DNA of 38,603 bases from assembly GCA_964636985.1 (NCBI GenBank), contig CAZWSX010000046.1, positions 1 to 38,603 on the forward strand, read 5' to 3'. Position numbers and translations under genes: made by a program. This document shows, piece after piece, positions 17,973 to 25,666 of the stretch. The DNA is from CAZWSX01 sp964636985. Lineage in GTDB: Bacteria > Planctomycetota > Planctomycetia > Pirellulales > Pirellulaceae. The stretch's first letter is position 1; every line of letters begins with the position of its first letter. The notes under the pieces were generated by a model that searched no databases, was not told the origin of the DNA, and saw only the letters and a program-made list of their open reading frames with translations.

Positions 17973-18809
17973 ATGAATCGACGTTTGTTGGTCACCGCCA
18001 CGTGCACGGCGGTCTTGATGATGGGTGTTGCAGCCTTTGCCCAGCCACCAGGTGGTGGTCGGCAAGGTGGCGGCGGCGGCCGCGGAATGGGTGGGATGTT
18101 TGGGGGCGCACAATCGCGTCTGACGTTGGTTGGCAACGAGGCCGTTCAAAAAGAACTGGCCCTGACCAGCGCCCAAACGGAACAAATCAAAGCGCTCAAG
18201 GTCGATGAAGAACTGCGAGCAACTCGCCCCGGTCCGGGCGGCGGGCAAAACTTCCAGCAAATGTCGGATGAAGAACGCGCTGCCGCGATGGCCAAGATCC
18301 AGGCTGCGGTGAAAGAAGTCGAAGCCAAGTTGCTGCCTAAAGTCGACGAGATCCTCGACGAAACGCAACGGACGCGGCTTAAGGAAATCTCGTACCAAGC
18401 CGCTGGTGGGGACATCTACACCAATGCAGATGTGGTCGCTGCTCTCAAGTTGACCGATGAGCAAAAGGAAAAGATCGCTGCTGCTAAGAAGGAACTCGAC
18501 ACCAAGCGAACCGAAGCGATGCGTGCTGCGTTCGGCGGTGGTGGAGGCGGCGGTGGCGGAAACATGCGCGAGAAAATGCAAGAGTTGACCGCTGCCTTCG
18601 AAAAGTCCGCAGCAGACGTCCTAACCGAAGACCAAAAGACCGAACTCGCCAAGCTCAAGGGCAAAGAGTTCGATGTCGCTCAACTACGCCGCGGGCCCGG
18701 CGGACCAGGCGGTGGCGGACCTGGCGGTCGTCCCGGTGGTGGTGGTGGAAATGGCGGCGGTGGCGGACGCGGCAATCGCCAAGGCGGCCGTCCCGGCAAT
18801 CCAAACTAG
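17973..18809 (+). CDS. Exported Gly-rich LTxxQ (Spy/CpxP-like) protein
   Basis: The 278-aa product starts with a signal peptide (MNRRLLVTATCTAVLMMGVAAFA, cleavage after AFA). A Gly-rich linker follows, then helical segments with three LTxxQ-type motifs: LTSAQTEQIKAL (~65), LTDEQKEKIAAAK (~156) and LTEDQKTELAKL (~213). LTxxQ is the signature of the periplasmic chaperones Spy and CpxP. A poly-Gly linker (~188-196) and a Gly/Arg/Pro-rich tail (~240-278, GGPGGGGPGGRPGGG) flank the helical units. Planctomycetes encode many such proteins; an envelope-stress chaperone-like role is inferred from the motifs only. The ATG at 17973 follows a weak RBS. A set of competing hairpins separates it from the PQQ-protein gene downstream, with which it may be cotranscribed. 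Confidence 0.85.
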   Translation: MNRRLLVTATCTAVLMMGVAAFAQPPGGGRQGGGGGRGMGGMFGGAQSRLTLVGNEAVQKELALTSAQTEQIKALKVDEELRATRPGPGGGQNFQQMSDEERAAAMAKIQAAVKEVEAKLLPKVDEILDETQRTRLKEISYQAAGGDIYTNADVVAALKLTDEQKEKIAAAKKELDTKRTEAMRAAFGGGGGGGGGNMREKMQELTAAFEKSAADVLTEDQKTELAKLKGKEFDVAQLRRGPGGPGGGGPGGRPGGGGGNGGGGGRGNRQGGRPGNPN

Positions 18810-18813
18810 CGGC

Positions 18814-18901
18814 ATTCACCTCGCAGAAGGTGAATCGAATTGCTCCGGCGAGGAGCCTTAGCCCTCGCCTTTGCTCGCAGGGAGGTGAATTCAACACCTC
18901 C
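18814..18901 (+). promoter_or_regulatory. Attenuator-like set of three hairpins between the LTxxQ and PQQ genes
   Basis: Hairpin 1 is attcacct/aggtgaat (18814-18821 with 18828-18835, 8 bp perfect). Hairpin 2 is ggcgagg/cctcgcc (18847-18853 with 18863-18869). Hairpin 3 is ggaggtg/cacctcc (18881-18887 with 18895-18901). The 5' arm of hairpin 1 is equally complementary to a second aggtgaat at 18883-18890 inside hairpin 3, so two folds exclude each other. No U-tract is present. The set ends 53 nt before the PQQ-gene ATG. Confidence 0.45.
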
Positions 18902-18954
18902 TCGAGCTATGTCGAGTCTTCTGACAAATTCTTTCCTCGCGAAATGGATTTCTC

Positions 18955-20250
18955 ATGTTTCGCTGTTCTTCGCGCACGATTCGCTCGGTTGCATTCATCC
19001 TCGCTGGGCTGGCTTGCGCCATCGTCTCGACAGCAAAAGCAGATTGGACGCGCTTTCGCGGCCCGAATGGGTCAGGCGTGAGCGACGCCAAGGATATTCC
19101 GTCGAAGTGGGGAGACGACGAGAATCTGAAATGGAAACTGGAACTTCCGGGACCAGGTAGTTCCAGCCCGATCATCGTGGGCGACCGCGTGTTCGTGACC
19201 AGCTACTCCGGTTATGGTCTCAGCCGCGAAGCGCCTGGCGATATGAAATCGCTCAAGCGGCACTTGCAGTGCGTCGACCTCAAGACCGGCAAGTTGCTGT
19301 GGGACAAGGCAGTCGAAGCCAAGCAACCGGAAGATCGTTTCCAAGGCTTCATCTGCGACCATGGTTACGCCACAAGCACGCCGTGTTCCGATGGCAAGAA
19401 CGTCTACGTCTTCTACGGAAAGTCGGGCGTCATCTCGTACGACTTGGAAGGGAACGAACGTTGGCGCGCCGAGGTGGGGAGTGGTTCGGGCTTCAACGGT
19501 TGGGGGTCGGGTGCGAGCCCGATCGTGGAGGACGGAATCGTCTATGTGAATGCGGCCGCTGAATCGCAAACCATGTACGCCCTTTCCGCGGAAGACGGCA
19601 AGGAAGTTTGGAAATCGAAGGCCGACAACATCTACAGCTCGTGGTCGACGCCCGTCTTTGTGACGGCTGCGGACGGACGAAAGGAAATGGTGATCAGCGC
19701 TCCGTATGAAGTGTGGGCGTTTGAACCCAAGAAGGGAGCCTTCTTGTGGTTCGCCAATGGCGTGGAGGATCAAACCATTTGCGGCAGCTTGGTGGCGCGA
19801 GACGGAATCGTATATGCCATCGGTGGCCGCGGTGGAAGCGCCATAGCGATCAAGGCAGGTGGAAAGGACGACGCGGCCGCGAACATCCTTTGGAAGAAAT
19901 CGCTGACGAGTTACGTACCGTCCCCCGTTCTGGCCAACGACAAAGTCGTCTGCGTGAATGAACGTGGGGTCATGGGGTGCATCTCGACCGAATCGGGCGA
20001 GAAGTTGTTCGAGGCAAGACTCAACGGTGCTGGCGGCGTTTACGCATCGCCCGTGATGATTGGCGACAAAGCCTTTCTGCCAACACGACGAAACGGGGTC
20101 TTCGTAATCGATCTTGAAAAAAAGGGCGAGGTAATCGCCAAGAACAAGTTCGCGGACGATACCGATTTCAACGCCAGTCCCGCCGTGGCTGATGGGACGC
20201 TGCTGTTGCGATCGAACAAAGCACTTTATGCCATTGGCGAGAAAAAGTAG
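18955..20250 (+). CDS. Exported PQQ-like beta-propeller repeat protein
   Basis: The 431-aa protein has a signal peptide (hydrophobic core ~12-25, cleavage near AKA-D) and then the planctomycete-typical opening DWTRFRGPNGSGVSD. The rest is a beta-propeller of PQQ-type repeats (PF13360), visible as recurring blades such as GDRVFVTSY, LDLKTGKLLWDKA-type (VDLKTGKLLWDKAVEA), YALSAEDGKEVWKSK and ISTESGEKLFEARL. The fold is shared with BamB and quinoprotein dehydrogenases, but no catalytic metal/PQQ site can be claimed, so the protein is probably a binding or scaffolding propeller in the periplasm. These proteins are strongly expanded in planctomycetes, with unknown function. It sits between the LTxxQ protein gene and the dioxygenase gene, all on the plus strand. 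Confidence 0.88.
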   Translation: MFRCSSRTIRSVAFILAGLACAIVSTAKADWTRFRGPNGSGVSDAKDIPSKWGDDENLKWKLELPGPGSSSPIIVGDRVFVTSYSGYGLSREAPGDMKSLKRHLQCVDLKTGKLLWDKAVEAKQPEDRFQGFICDHGYATSTPCSDGKNVYVFYGKSGVISYDLEGNERWRAEVGSGSGFNGWGSGASPIVEDGIVYVNAAAESQTMYALSAEDGKEVWKSKADNIYSSWSTPVFVTAADGRKEMVISAPYEVWAFEPKKGAFLWFANGVEDQTICGSLVARDGIVYAIGGRGGSAIAIKAGGKDDAAANILWKKSLTSYVPSPVLANDKVVCVNERGVMGCISTESGEKLFEARLNGAGGVYASPVMIGDKAFLPTRRNGVFVIDLEKKGEVIAKNKFADDTDFNASPAVADGTLLLRSNKALYAIGEKK

Positions 20251-20376
20251 CACCGGCGGCGTTATTGTTACGACGCCGATACGAACGACGAGGACAGTAC
20301 CTCGTAAGATGGAGAGGGGGCCGATCAACGGGTCCCCTGGTCTAATCAACATTGATCCCAAAAAGGATTCTCCTCC

Positions 20377-21039
20377 ATGAGCCTTTCTCGTCGACACTTT
20401 GTTTCCGCCTCGGCCGCGTTCTCGGCATCGCTTTGGACCGTCCGAGGTGCGTTTGCTGAAGAGCTCGCCGTGACGCCCGCTCAAACCGAAGGGCCTTTCT
20501 ATCCCGATCACTTGCCGCTCGATACCGACAACGACTTGCTGATCATCAACGATGGGATCACGCCAGGCGTTGGCGAGGTCACTTACTTTTCGGGCAAGAT
20601 CCTCGACACCTCGGGCGCGCCGCTGCGCGGTGTTACGGTTGAGATCTGGCAGTGCGATGCCAACGGCGCTTACCTGCATTCGGGCTCGGACAATGGAGGG
20701 AAGCGAGATAAGAACTTCCAAGGCTTCGGCCGCTTTGTCACCGGAAGCACGGGCGAATATTTGTTCCGAACCATTAAGCCGGTGGCCTATCCTGGCCGCA
20801 CCCCCCACATTCACGTGAAGGTGAAGGCTCCCAAGAAACCCGAGTTCGTCACGCAGTGCTACATCAAGGGGGACAAACAAAACGAACGCGACGGGATTTG
20901 GAAAAGCGTCGAGGCCGCGAAGCGCGATTTGATCACGGTTGATTTCGCGTCGATCGAGGGATCGAAAGTCGGGGAGCTGGCGGCCAAGTTTGACATCATT
21001 TTGGGCGCGACGCCAAGCGATGGGCCTCGCAGGCGATAG
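20377..21039 (+). CDS. Tat-exported intradiol ring-cleavage dioxygenase-like protein
   Basis: The 220-aa protein starts with a twin-arginine signal (MSLSRRHFVS, Arg5-Arg6, then a hydrophobic stretch ending AFAEE). The mature part belongs to the intradiol dioxygenase family (PF00775): TEGPFYP signature (~37-43) and the complete non-heme Fe(III) ligand set of two Tyr and two His, namely Tyr99 (GAYLHSG), Tyr138 (YPGRTPHIHVKV), His144 and His146. Classical members (protocatechuate 3,4-dioxygenase, catechol 1,2-dioxygenase) are cytoplasmic. Tat export implies folding with iron before secretion and a periplasmic aromatic substrate, perhaps plant- or algal-derived. No partner alpha subunit or beta-ketoadipate pathway gene is in the window. 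An aaagga-type RBS precedes the ATG. A 6-bp hairpin (20288-20305) lies in the 126-bp gap upstream. Confidence 0.9.
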   Translation: MSLSRRHFVSASAAFSASLWTVRGAFAEELAVTPAQTEGPFYPDHLPLDTDNDLLIINDGITPGVGEVTYFSGKILDTSGAPLRGVTVEIWQCDANGAYLHSGSDNGGKRDKNFQGFGRFVTGSTGEYLFRTIKPVAYPGRTPHIHVKVKAPKKPEFVTQCYIKGDKQNERDGIWKSVEAAKRDLITVDFASIEGSKVGELAAKFDIILGATPSDGPRRR

Positions 21040-21452
21040 GGGAAGCAAAAAGTGGGACTGGCGATTCATTTACGAAGCCAATAGTTTCCTTCGCAAACTT
21101 TCTCTAAATGAATCTGTTGCATGGCGCCTTCTTATTGCGCCATGCCTGATAGCGGTTAGGGGGCCATGCGCGGCAGCGCCTATCCTTGCGGCCAATCCCC
21201 GTCAGATTGAGATTGTCGATCCGTTTGTATTCTTTTCCTGCGATGTTTTGACGCACTCTGCCCGCGCCTGTTTGTCTCAGCAGGTCGCTGCCACAAATTG
21301 TTGCGGAAAGGCCGCAAACCGCTCGCTTTTAAGAAGTTATTCGATAAACATTTTTCAGCTTCCGTGGAACTTTGGGCATTGGTTGGCGTTAGTTACTCAG
21401 CATTTCGGGGCGGCATCAAACACGAGGCGGTTAGTCGTCAGGAGCAGGTCAC
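21040..21452 (+). other. 413-bp non-coding gap with a strong hairpin
   Basis: No convincing gene is present. The main feature is a perfect 9-bp inverted repeat gcatggcgc/gcgccatgc (21119-21127 and 21137-21145, loop of 9 pyrimidine/A-rich bases), 80 bp after the dioxygenase stop and without a T-run: a possible 3' hairpin or terminator. The remainder is locally AT-richer and should contain the promoter of the next gene. Confidence 0.55.
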
Positions 21453-22433
21453 GTGGAATCGGTCGGCATCACGCACGGGCTAGCGGAAGCGGGCATCATT
21501 GCCGGCATGGTGGGCGCTGCCTTGGTGATCGTTCCACACCTCTGGAGCCTGTGTCTTAGACCTTCGGCCATGGCACCAGTGGCCGCGATTTGCGGTTGGT
21601 GTTTGCTGGTCCTGGCTGGTCTTGTGGGGAACGAGATTCCCGGATACCGCCTTGTGATGATGGGAGCCGGCGCGGCCGGACTGACATTGTCGCTGGCCAA
21701 TAAGCTTTCAGGTCCCAAGCTTCGCGACGTGGTGTGTGTCGCCACCGCATGCGGCGCGCTCTCGTTCGCCAGTCAGTCTTGGAGCGAGGCCTTCGCACGG
21801 ATCGACGAGTCCGAACTGGCCTCCGATTACGTGATGACGACGATCGAGTGGAAGGCGGCCAACAATGCTTATGCCACAACCGATCGCGGTACTCAGTTGA
21901 TGTTGCATGTGCCTGCGAATCCCAACCACACGCCCAACGGAATTAAAAACTACGAAGCGCCTAGGGAGTACAACGCGACGGAAGTGTCGCCTGTGGACAT
22001 TCGCTCGAACTGCCACGGATTCGCCTTTACAGGCGGGCAGTACCTGATCGCTGGTGAAGACGTTGGATCGATTCTTTCCGACAACGATTACGAGCGTGTC
22101 AGTGAGCCCCGCCCCGGCGACGTCGCGATTTACTTTTCGGGCAACGCGAAGATTCCCGAACACACGGGCATTGTGCGAAAGGTTGATTCCGGCGACATCC
22201 TGGTCGAAAGCAAGTGGGGCATTGGTAAGCGATACCTTCACAGCGCGCTCGATCAACCCTATGGCGACCGAGTTGAGTTCTATCGCTCCACCCGAAGCGG
22301 ACACAAGCTGGCGATTCATTTGGGATCGCCTCCCAAGTCGGTGCTCGCTTCCAACCGGATGGCTCCGGTGCCGGTTCCCACTTCGTCGCGCGTGTTGGGA
22401 TCAAGCTCGCAGAACATTCTGCTCGGCGACTAG
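21453..22433 (+). CDS. Membrane protein with NlpC/P60-CHAP-like Cys/His domain
   Basis: A 326-aa protein. The N-terminal third is hydrophobic with about three membrane helices (~12-30, 40-60 and 66-80). The C-terminal domain resembles papain-like amidases: SNCHGFAF with candidate nucleophile Cys187, the phrase PRPGDVAIYFSG typical of NlpC/P60 and CHAP domains before the catalytic His, then EHTGIV with His237, and a closing VESKWGIGKRYLHS strand pair. Such domains cleave peptidoglycan peptides or other amides outside the cytoplasm. Planctomycete walls are thin but present, so a murein role is possible and unproven. The start is GTG at 21453, supported by aggag (21440-21444) 8 nt upstream. It is convergent with pepT, 52 bp away. 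Confidence 0.72.
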   Translation: MESVGITHGLAEAGIIAGMVGAALVIVPHLWSLCLRPSAMAPVAAICGWCLLVLAGLVGNEIPGYRLVMMGAGAAGLTLSLANKLSGPKLRDVVCVATACGALSFASQSWSEAFARIDESELASDYVMTTIEWKAANNAYATTDRGTQLMLHVPANPNHTPNGIKNYEAPREYNATEVSPVDIRSNCHGFAFTGGQYLIAGEDVGSILSDNDYERVSEPRPGDVAIYFSGNAKIPEHTGIVRKVDSGDILVESKWGIGKRYLHSALDQPYGDRVEFYRSTRSGHKLAIHLGSPPKSVLASNRMAPVPVPTSSRVLGSSSQNILLGD

Positions 22434-22485
22434 TTCAACTGCCGCGCATGCCGATCTAGTGCCGATTGGTTTTTCCTTTTCGGCC

Positions 22486-23724
22486 TTACTCGTTGACCTC
22501 GCCCCAAACCTTGGCGAGTTCCACTAAGTGAAGCACCGCTGCTTCCATTTCTTCAAGACACGTCCACTCGAGCGGGCTGTGAGGATTGTGCTCGCCTGTG
22601 GAGAGATTCGGCGTCGGCAAACCGAGCTCGGTGAAACGCGAGCCATCGGTTCCGCCGCGAACGATCGATCGCTTAAAGGGACGGCCTAACCGGCGGAGCG
22701 CTTCCTCGGCAAAGGCGACGGCGCGTGGCTCTTTCAACAAGCCGTCGGCCATGTTGCGATACTGCTTTTGAACGTCAACGGCGATCCGACAGCCTGGAAT
22801 TGTCTGTTCGGTGTCGCGCGCCGCGCGCTTGAGGACCTCAGCGTGCTTGGCCAGGTTGCTGGTGTCGAAGTCGCGAAGCAAGATTTTGATCGTCACGCGA
22901 TCGACACCCCCGTCGATCGTGTAGGGATGCAGGAAGCCTTCGCGGCCGTCGGTTGTTTCGGGCGAAAGAGTGGTTCGCGGCAGCAGATCGACAAAATGAC
23001 TGGCCGCACGGATCGCGTTGACCATCCGTCCCTTGCCGATGGAAGGATGGATGTTAATTCCCTGAATCGTGACCAGGGCCTGGTCAGCCGAGAAGGTTTC
23101 GACATCGATCTCGCCCGTTCCGCCGCCATCGAGCGTGTAGGCGCAGGTGGCGTTCAGTTTCTTTAGATCGACAAAGTCGACGCCGTGCCCCACCTCTTCA
23201 TCGCAAGTGAAGACCACGCGGATCGGTCCGTGCGGAATCGTCTTGTCCTCGATCAATCGCTGAGTCGCTTCCATAATTGCGGCCACGCCAGCTTTGTCGT
23301 CGGCGCCAAGGAGCGTTGTGCCGTCGGTGGTGACGAGCGTCTTGCCGCGAAGAGCAGCAAGTTCCGGGTTGGCCGATTCGCGAATCACCTTCGACGGGTC
23401 GCCTGGCAGGACGATGTCGCCCCCGCCGTAGTTGCGGATCACTTGCGGCTTGACGTCTTTGCCCGTCGTTTCGGGCGAAGTGTCCATGTGGGAATTCCAA
23501 GCGATGGTCGGCGCTTTGTGACTTACGGTGGCGGGGACAAACGCGTAGACCAAGCCATACGAATCGTGCTCGACCGACTCGGCTCCCATGGCCCGCAGTT
23601 CGTCGGCCAGGATGGCTCCCAAGACCTTCTGGCCGGGCGAGCTGGGATAGACAGGTCCCGGTTCGCCTGCCGTGGTATCGATCTTAACGTAGCGCAGAAA
23701 ACGTTCGAGAAGCCGTTCGCTCAT
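22486..23724 (-). CDS. pepT: Peptidase T (tripeptide aminopeptidase, M20B)
   Basis: A 412-aa cytoplasmic di-zinc aminopeptidase that removes N-terminal residues from tripeptides. The metal and catalytic residues align in order with the known enzyme: His79 and Asp81 (WNSHMDTSPE), Asp142 (GADDKAG), the general base Glu176 with Glu177 (TCDEEVGHG), Asp199 (YTLDGGG), and the late His in EHNPHSPLEW (~382). The family motif FSADQALVTIQGINIHPSIGKGRMVNA (lid domain, N-terminal part) is present. Length matches the family (~410 aa). It is divergent from the M28-peptidase gene across 148 bp, so the two peptidase genes may share a regulatory region. Confidence 0.96.
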   Translation of the reverse strand: MSERLLERFLRYVKIDTTAGEPGPVYPSSPGQKVLGAILADELRAMGAESVEHDSYGLVYAFVPATVSHKAPTIAWNSHMDTSPETTGKDVKPQVIRNYGGGDIVLPGDPSKVIRESANPELAALRGKTLVTTDGTTLLGADDKAGVAAIMEATQRLIEDKTIPHGPIRVVFTCDEEVGHGVDFVDLKKLNATCAYTLDGGGTGEIDVETFSADQALVTIQGINIHPSIGKGRMVNAIRAASHFVDLLPRTTLSPETTDGREGFLHPYTIDGGVDRVTIKILLRDFDTSNLAKHAEVLKRAARDTEQTIPGCRIAVDVQKQYRNMADGLLKEPRAVAFAEEALRRLGRPFKRSIVRGGTDGSRFTELGLPTPNLSTGEHNPHSPLEWTCLEEMEAAVLHLVELAKVWGEVNE

Positions 23725-23872
23725 GGGGTGTCAATCGTGCAAAGCAGCGGAGGAATTGAAAACAGTCGCCGCATTATGAAGGCGATTCTTCACCTTCGCC
23801 AGTTCGGATAGGTTCGTTTGGTAGCATCAGCTAGAATAAGAAAAACGTCTTTTCCCACGGACCCTCGCTCGC

Positions 23873-24946
23873 ATGACCGTTTCCTCGCCAGTCGCTCATC
23901 CGCCGAAAAACATGCGGGCGAAACAGGAGCCTCCCGCTTTCTTGAACTTGCGCAGTGTGATTCTGATGGCGCTGTTCTTCGGGCTTGTTGGAGGACTTGT
24001 GGTTTGGATCGGATGGTCTAATGCCGCCGGAGCGGGAGACGATCGGGTGTCGAAGTATCGGCTGAGCGATATTCCGGTCGATGGCGCGGCCGCCCACAAA
24101 TACCTGGTGCAGCTGTGCGGCCTGGGGCAGCGGATCAGCGGCAGCGAACCGATGCTCGAGCAGCAACGACTGCTGACCGAGCATTTTGAAAAGTTGGGTG
24201 CGCGGGTTTCGCTACAGGAATTCGACGTTCGCCATCCCCAGACAGGCCAGCGAACGACGCTGGCGAACATGATTGTCGAGTGGCATCCCGAGCGGAAGGA
24301 ACGCTTGATGATCTGCTGCCACTACGACACGCGCCCCTTTGCCGACGAAGATCCCGATTCCGCCAAGGCCCGCACGCCGGGACTGTTTCAAGGAGCCAAC
24401 GATGCGACCGCGAGCGTGGCCCTGTTTATGGAACTCGGCAAGCACATTCCGGAGATCAAAACGAAGTACGGGATCGACTTCGTTTTCTTCGACGCCGAGG
24501 AGTTCATCTTCGTCACCAGTCGCGACAAGTTCTTTGTCGGCTCCGAATACTTCGCGCACCAGTACGTCTCAAATCCGCCGGGGTATCAATATAAGAAGGC
24601 GATCCTGCTCGATATGGTAGCCGGCCATAACTTGTCGATCTTTCGCGAGATGCATAGCAACCGATGGGCCAGCACGCGGCCGATCAACGACGAGTTTTGG
24701 GGCGTGGCCAAGCGACTGAAGATGCGCGAGTTCGTCGACCGGACTCGTCATGAAGTACGCGACGATCACGTGCCACTCCACGACATCGCCAAGATCCCGT
24801 GCATCGACGTAATCGATTTCGACTACCTCGACGGTCGGCGCCGTTCGCTTTGGCATACCGCGGACGACACGCCGGAGAACTGCTCGCCGCTTTCGATGGC
24901 CAAGGTCGGCTGGGTGACGCTCGAGTGGCTCAAGAGCGCCAAATAA
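23873..24946 (+). CDS. Membrane-anchored M28-family enzyme, glutaminyl-peptide cyclotransferase-like
   Basis: A 357-aa protein with a short cytoplasmic tail, one membrane helix (~27-48, VILMALFFGLVGGLVVWIG) and an external M28-fold domain. Zinc-site candidates are His150 and Asp152 (CCHYDTRP), Asp177 (GANDATAS), Glu209/Glu210 (FFDAEEF) and His328 (WHTADDTPEN). The C-terminal block with DDHVPL, PCIDVIDFDY and WHTxDD is more like glutaminyl cyclases (QC), which convert N-terminal Gln to pyroglutamate, than like aminopeptidases of the same clan. I therefore favour a QC-type activity on exported proteins, with aminopeptidase as the alternative. A small membrane protein gene follows after 30 bp, probably in the same transcript. 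Confidence 0.82.
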   Translation: MTVSSPVAHPPKNMRAKQEPPAFLNLRSVILMALFFGLVGGLVVWIGWSNAAGAGDDRVSKYRLSDIPVDGAAAHKYLVQLCGLGQRISGSEPMLEQQRLLTEHFEKLGARVSLQEFDVRHPQTGQRTTLANMIVEWHPERKERLMICCHYDTRPFADEDPDSAKARTPGLFQGANDATASVALFMELGKHIPEIKTKYGIDFVFFDAEEFIFVTSRDKFFVGSEYFAHQYVSNPPGYQYKKAILLDMVAGHNLSIFREMHSNRWASTRPINDEFWGVAKRLKMREFVDRTRHEVRDDHVPLHDIAKIPCIDVIDFDYLDGRRRSLWHTADDTPENCSPLSMAKVGWVTLEWLKSAK

Positions 24947-24976
24947 GTTTATGGCAAGTCATTTCGCGAGTCATCC

Positions 24977-25429
24977 ATGAGCGGCACCCACGTGTTCGGA
25001 CTCGCCCTCCTGGCGCTCGCCGCGGGTTTGCAAATCTGGCACGCCCGTTCGTGGAATCGATTGGCGGCCGCGTACGCCAACGAGCCGCAAGTAGTCGCTT
25101 TCGGCCAGCGGCAATTTCACAGGCGAACGCTGATCGCGGGGCTCGTGGCGCTGTGCGGTGTGCTGGCCATCATCGGCGCATCGGCCGGCGACACCTTGAT
25201 TCAACTCGCCATGTTCTCGGCGATGGTGTGTTTGGCACTCGCGGTGGTAACTTTGGCCATGGCCGATTCGCTCGCCTCGAAGAAGTTTCTCCAAGTCGAC
25301 GCCATCGACCACCAGCGCGAGCTCTCCGAGTTACAAAACCAGATCGAAAAGTGGCAATCGGAAAAGGGTGGCGATGGTGATTCGCCGATGCCGCCCCGGC
25401 CGTCGCTGCCGGAGCCGAGTGAGAATTAG
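24977..25429 (+). CDS. Small three-helix membrane protein of unknown function
   Basis: A 150-aa protein not recognised as a named family. Hydrophobic segments lie at ~6-22, 51-69 and 74-95. After the last helix comes a soluble, charged C-terminal region with a short coiled-coil-like heptad stretch (IDHQRELSELQNQIEKWQSE) and a Pro-rich end. It starts 30 bp after the M28/QC-like gene, so the two are likely one operon and the product may be an accessory to that membrane enzyme; this is context-based inference only. Confidence 0.72.
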   Translation: MSGTHVFGLALLALAAGLQIWHARSWNRLAAAYANEPQVVAFGQRQFHRRTLIAGLVALCGVLAIIGASAGDTLIQLAMFSAMVCLALAVVTLAMADSLASKKFLQVDAIDHQRELSELQNQIEKWQSEKGGDGDSPMPPRPSLPEPSEN

Positions 25430-25666
25430 GTTTTGCCGCAGAGTTTACAGAGAAATCTAGCCGGCTGCCCGAGCCGCTAGCAATACCACCAACACCTTCA
25501 AAACCGCCACGCTAGCTAACCAAGTCGTCATCCAGTTTTGCCGTTACGGCGGTGCGCTCTCCTCTCTATACTTCCCGCGCGAAATGTGGCCTTGGACTTG
25601 CCTGGTGGCAAGCCCGTCGAGCCGTCGTCGCGTTCGTGTGCCTGCGAACTAGAGGGAGTTCGACGC

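Noticed and set aside
19072..21069. A 665-codon open frame on the minus strand
   Set aside because: It lies opposite the PQQ-propeller and dioxygenase genes, both of which have signal peptides and family motifs. The antisense product has no recognisable domain and spans two genes.
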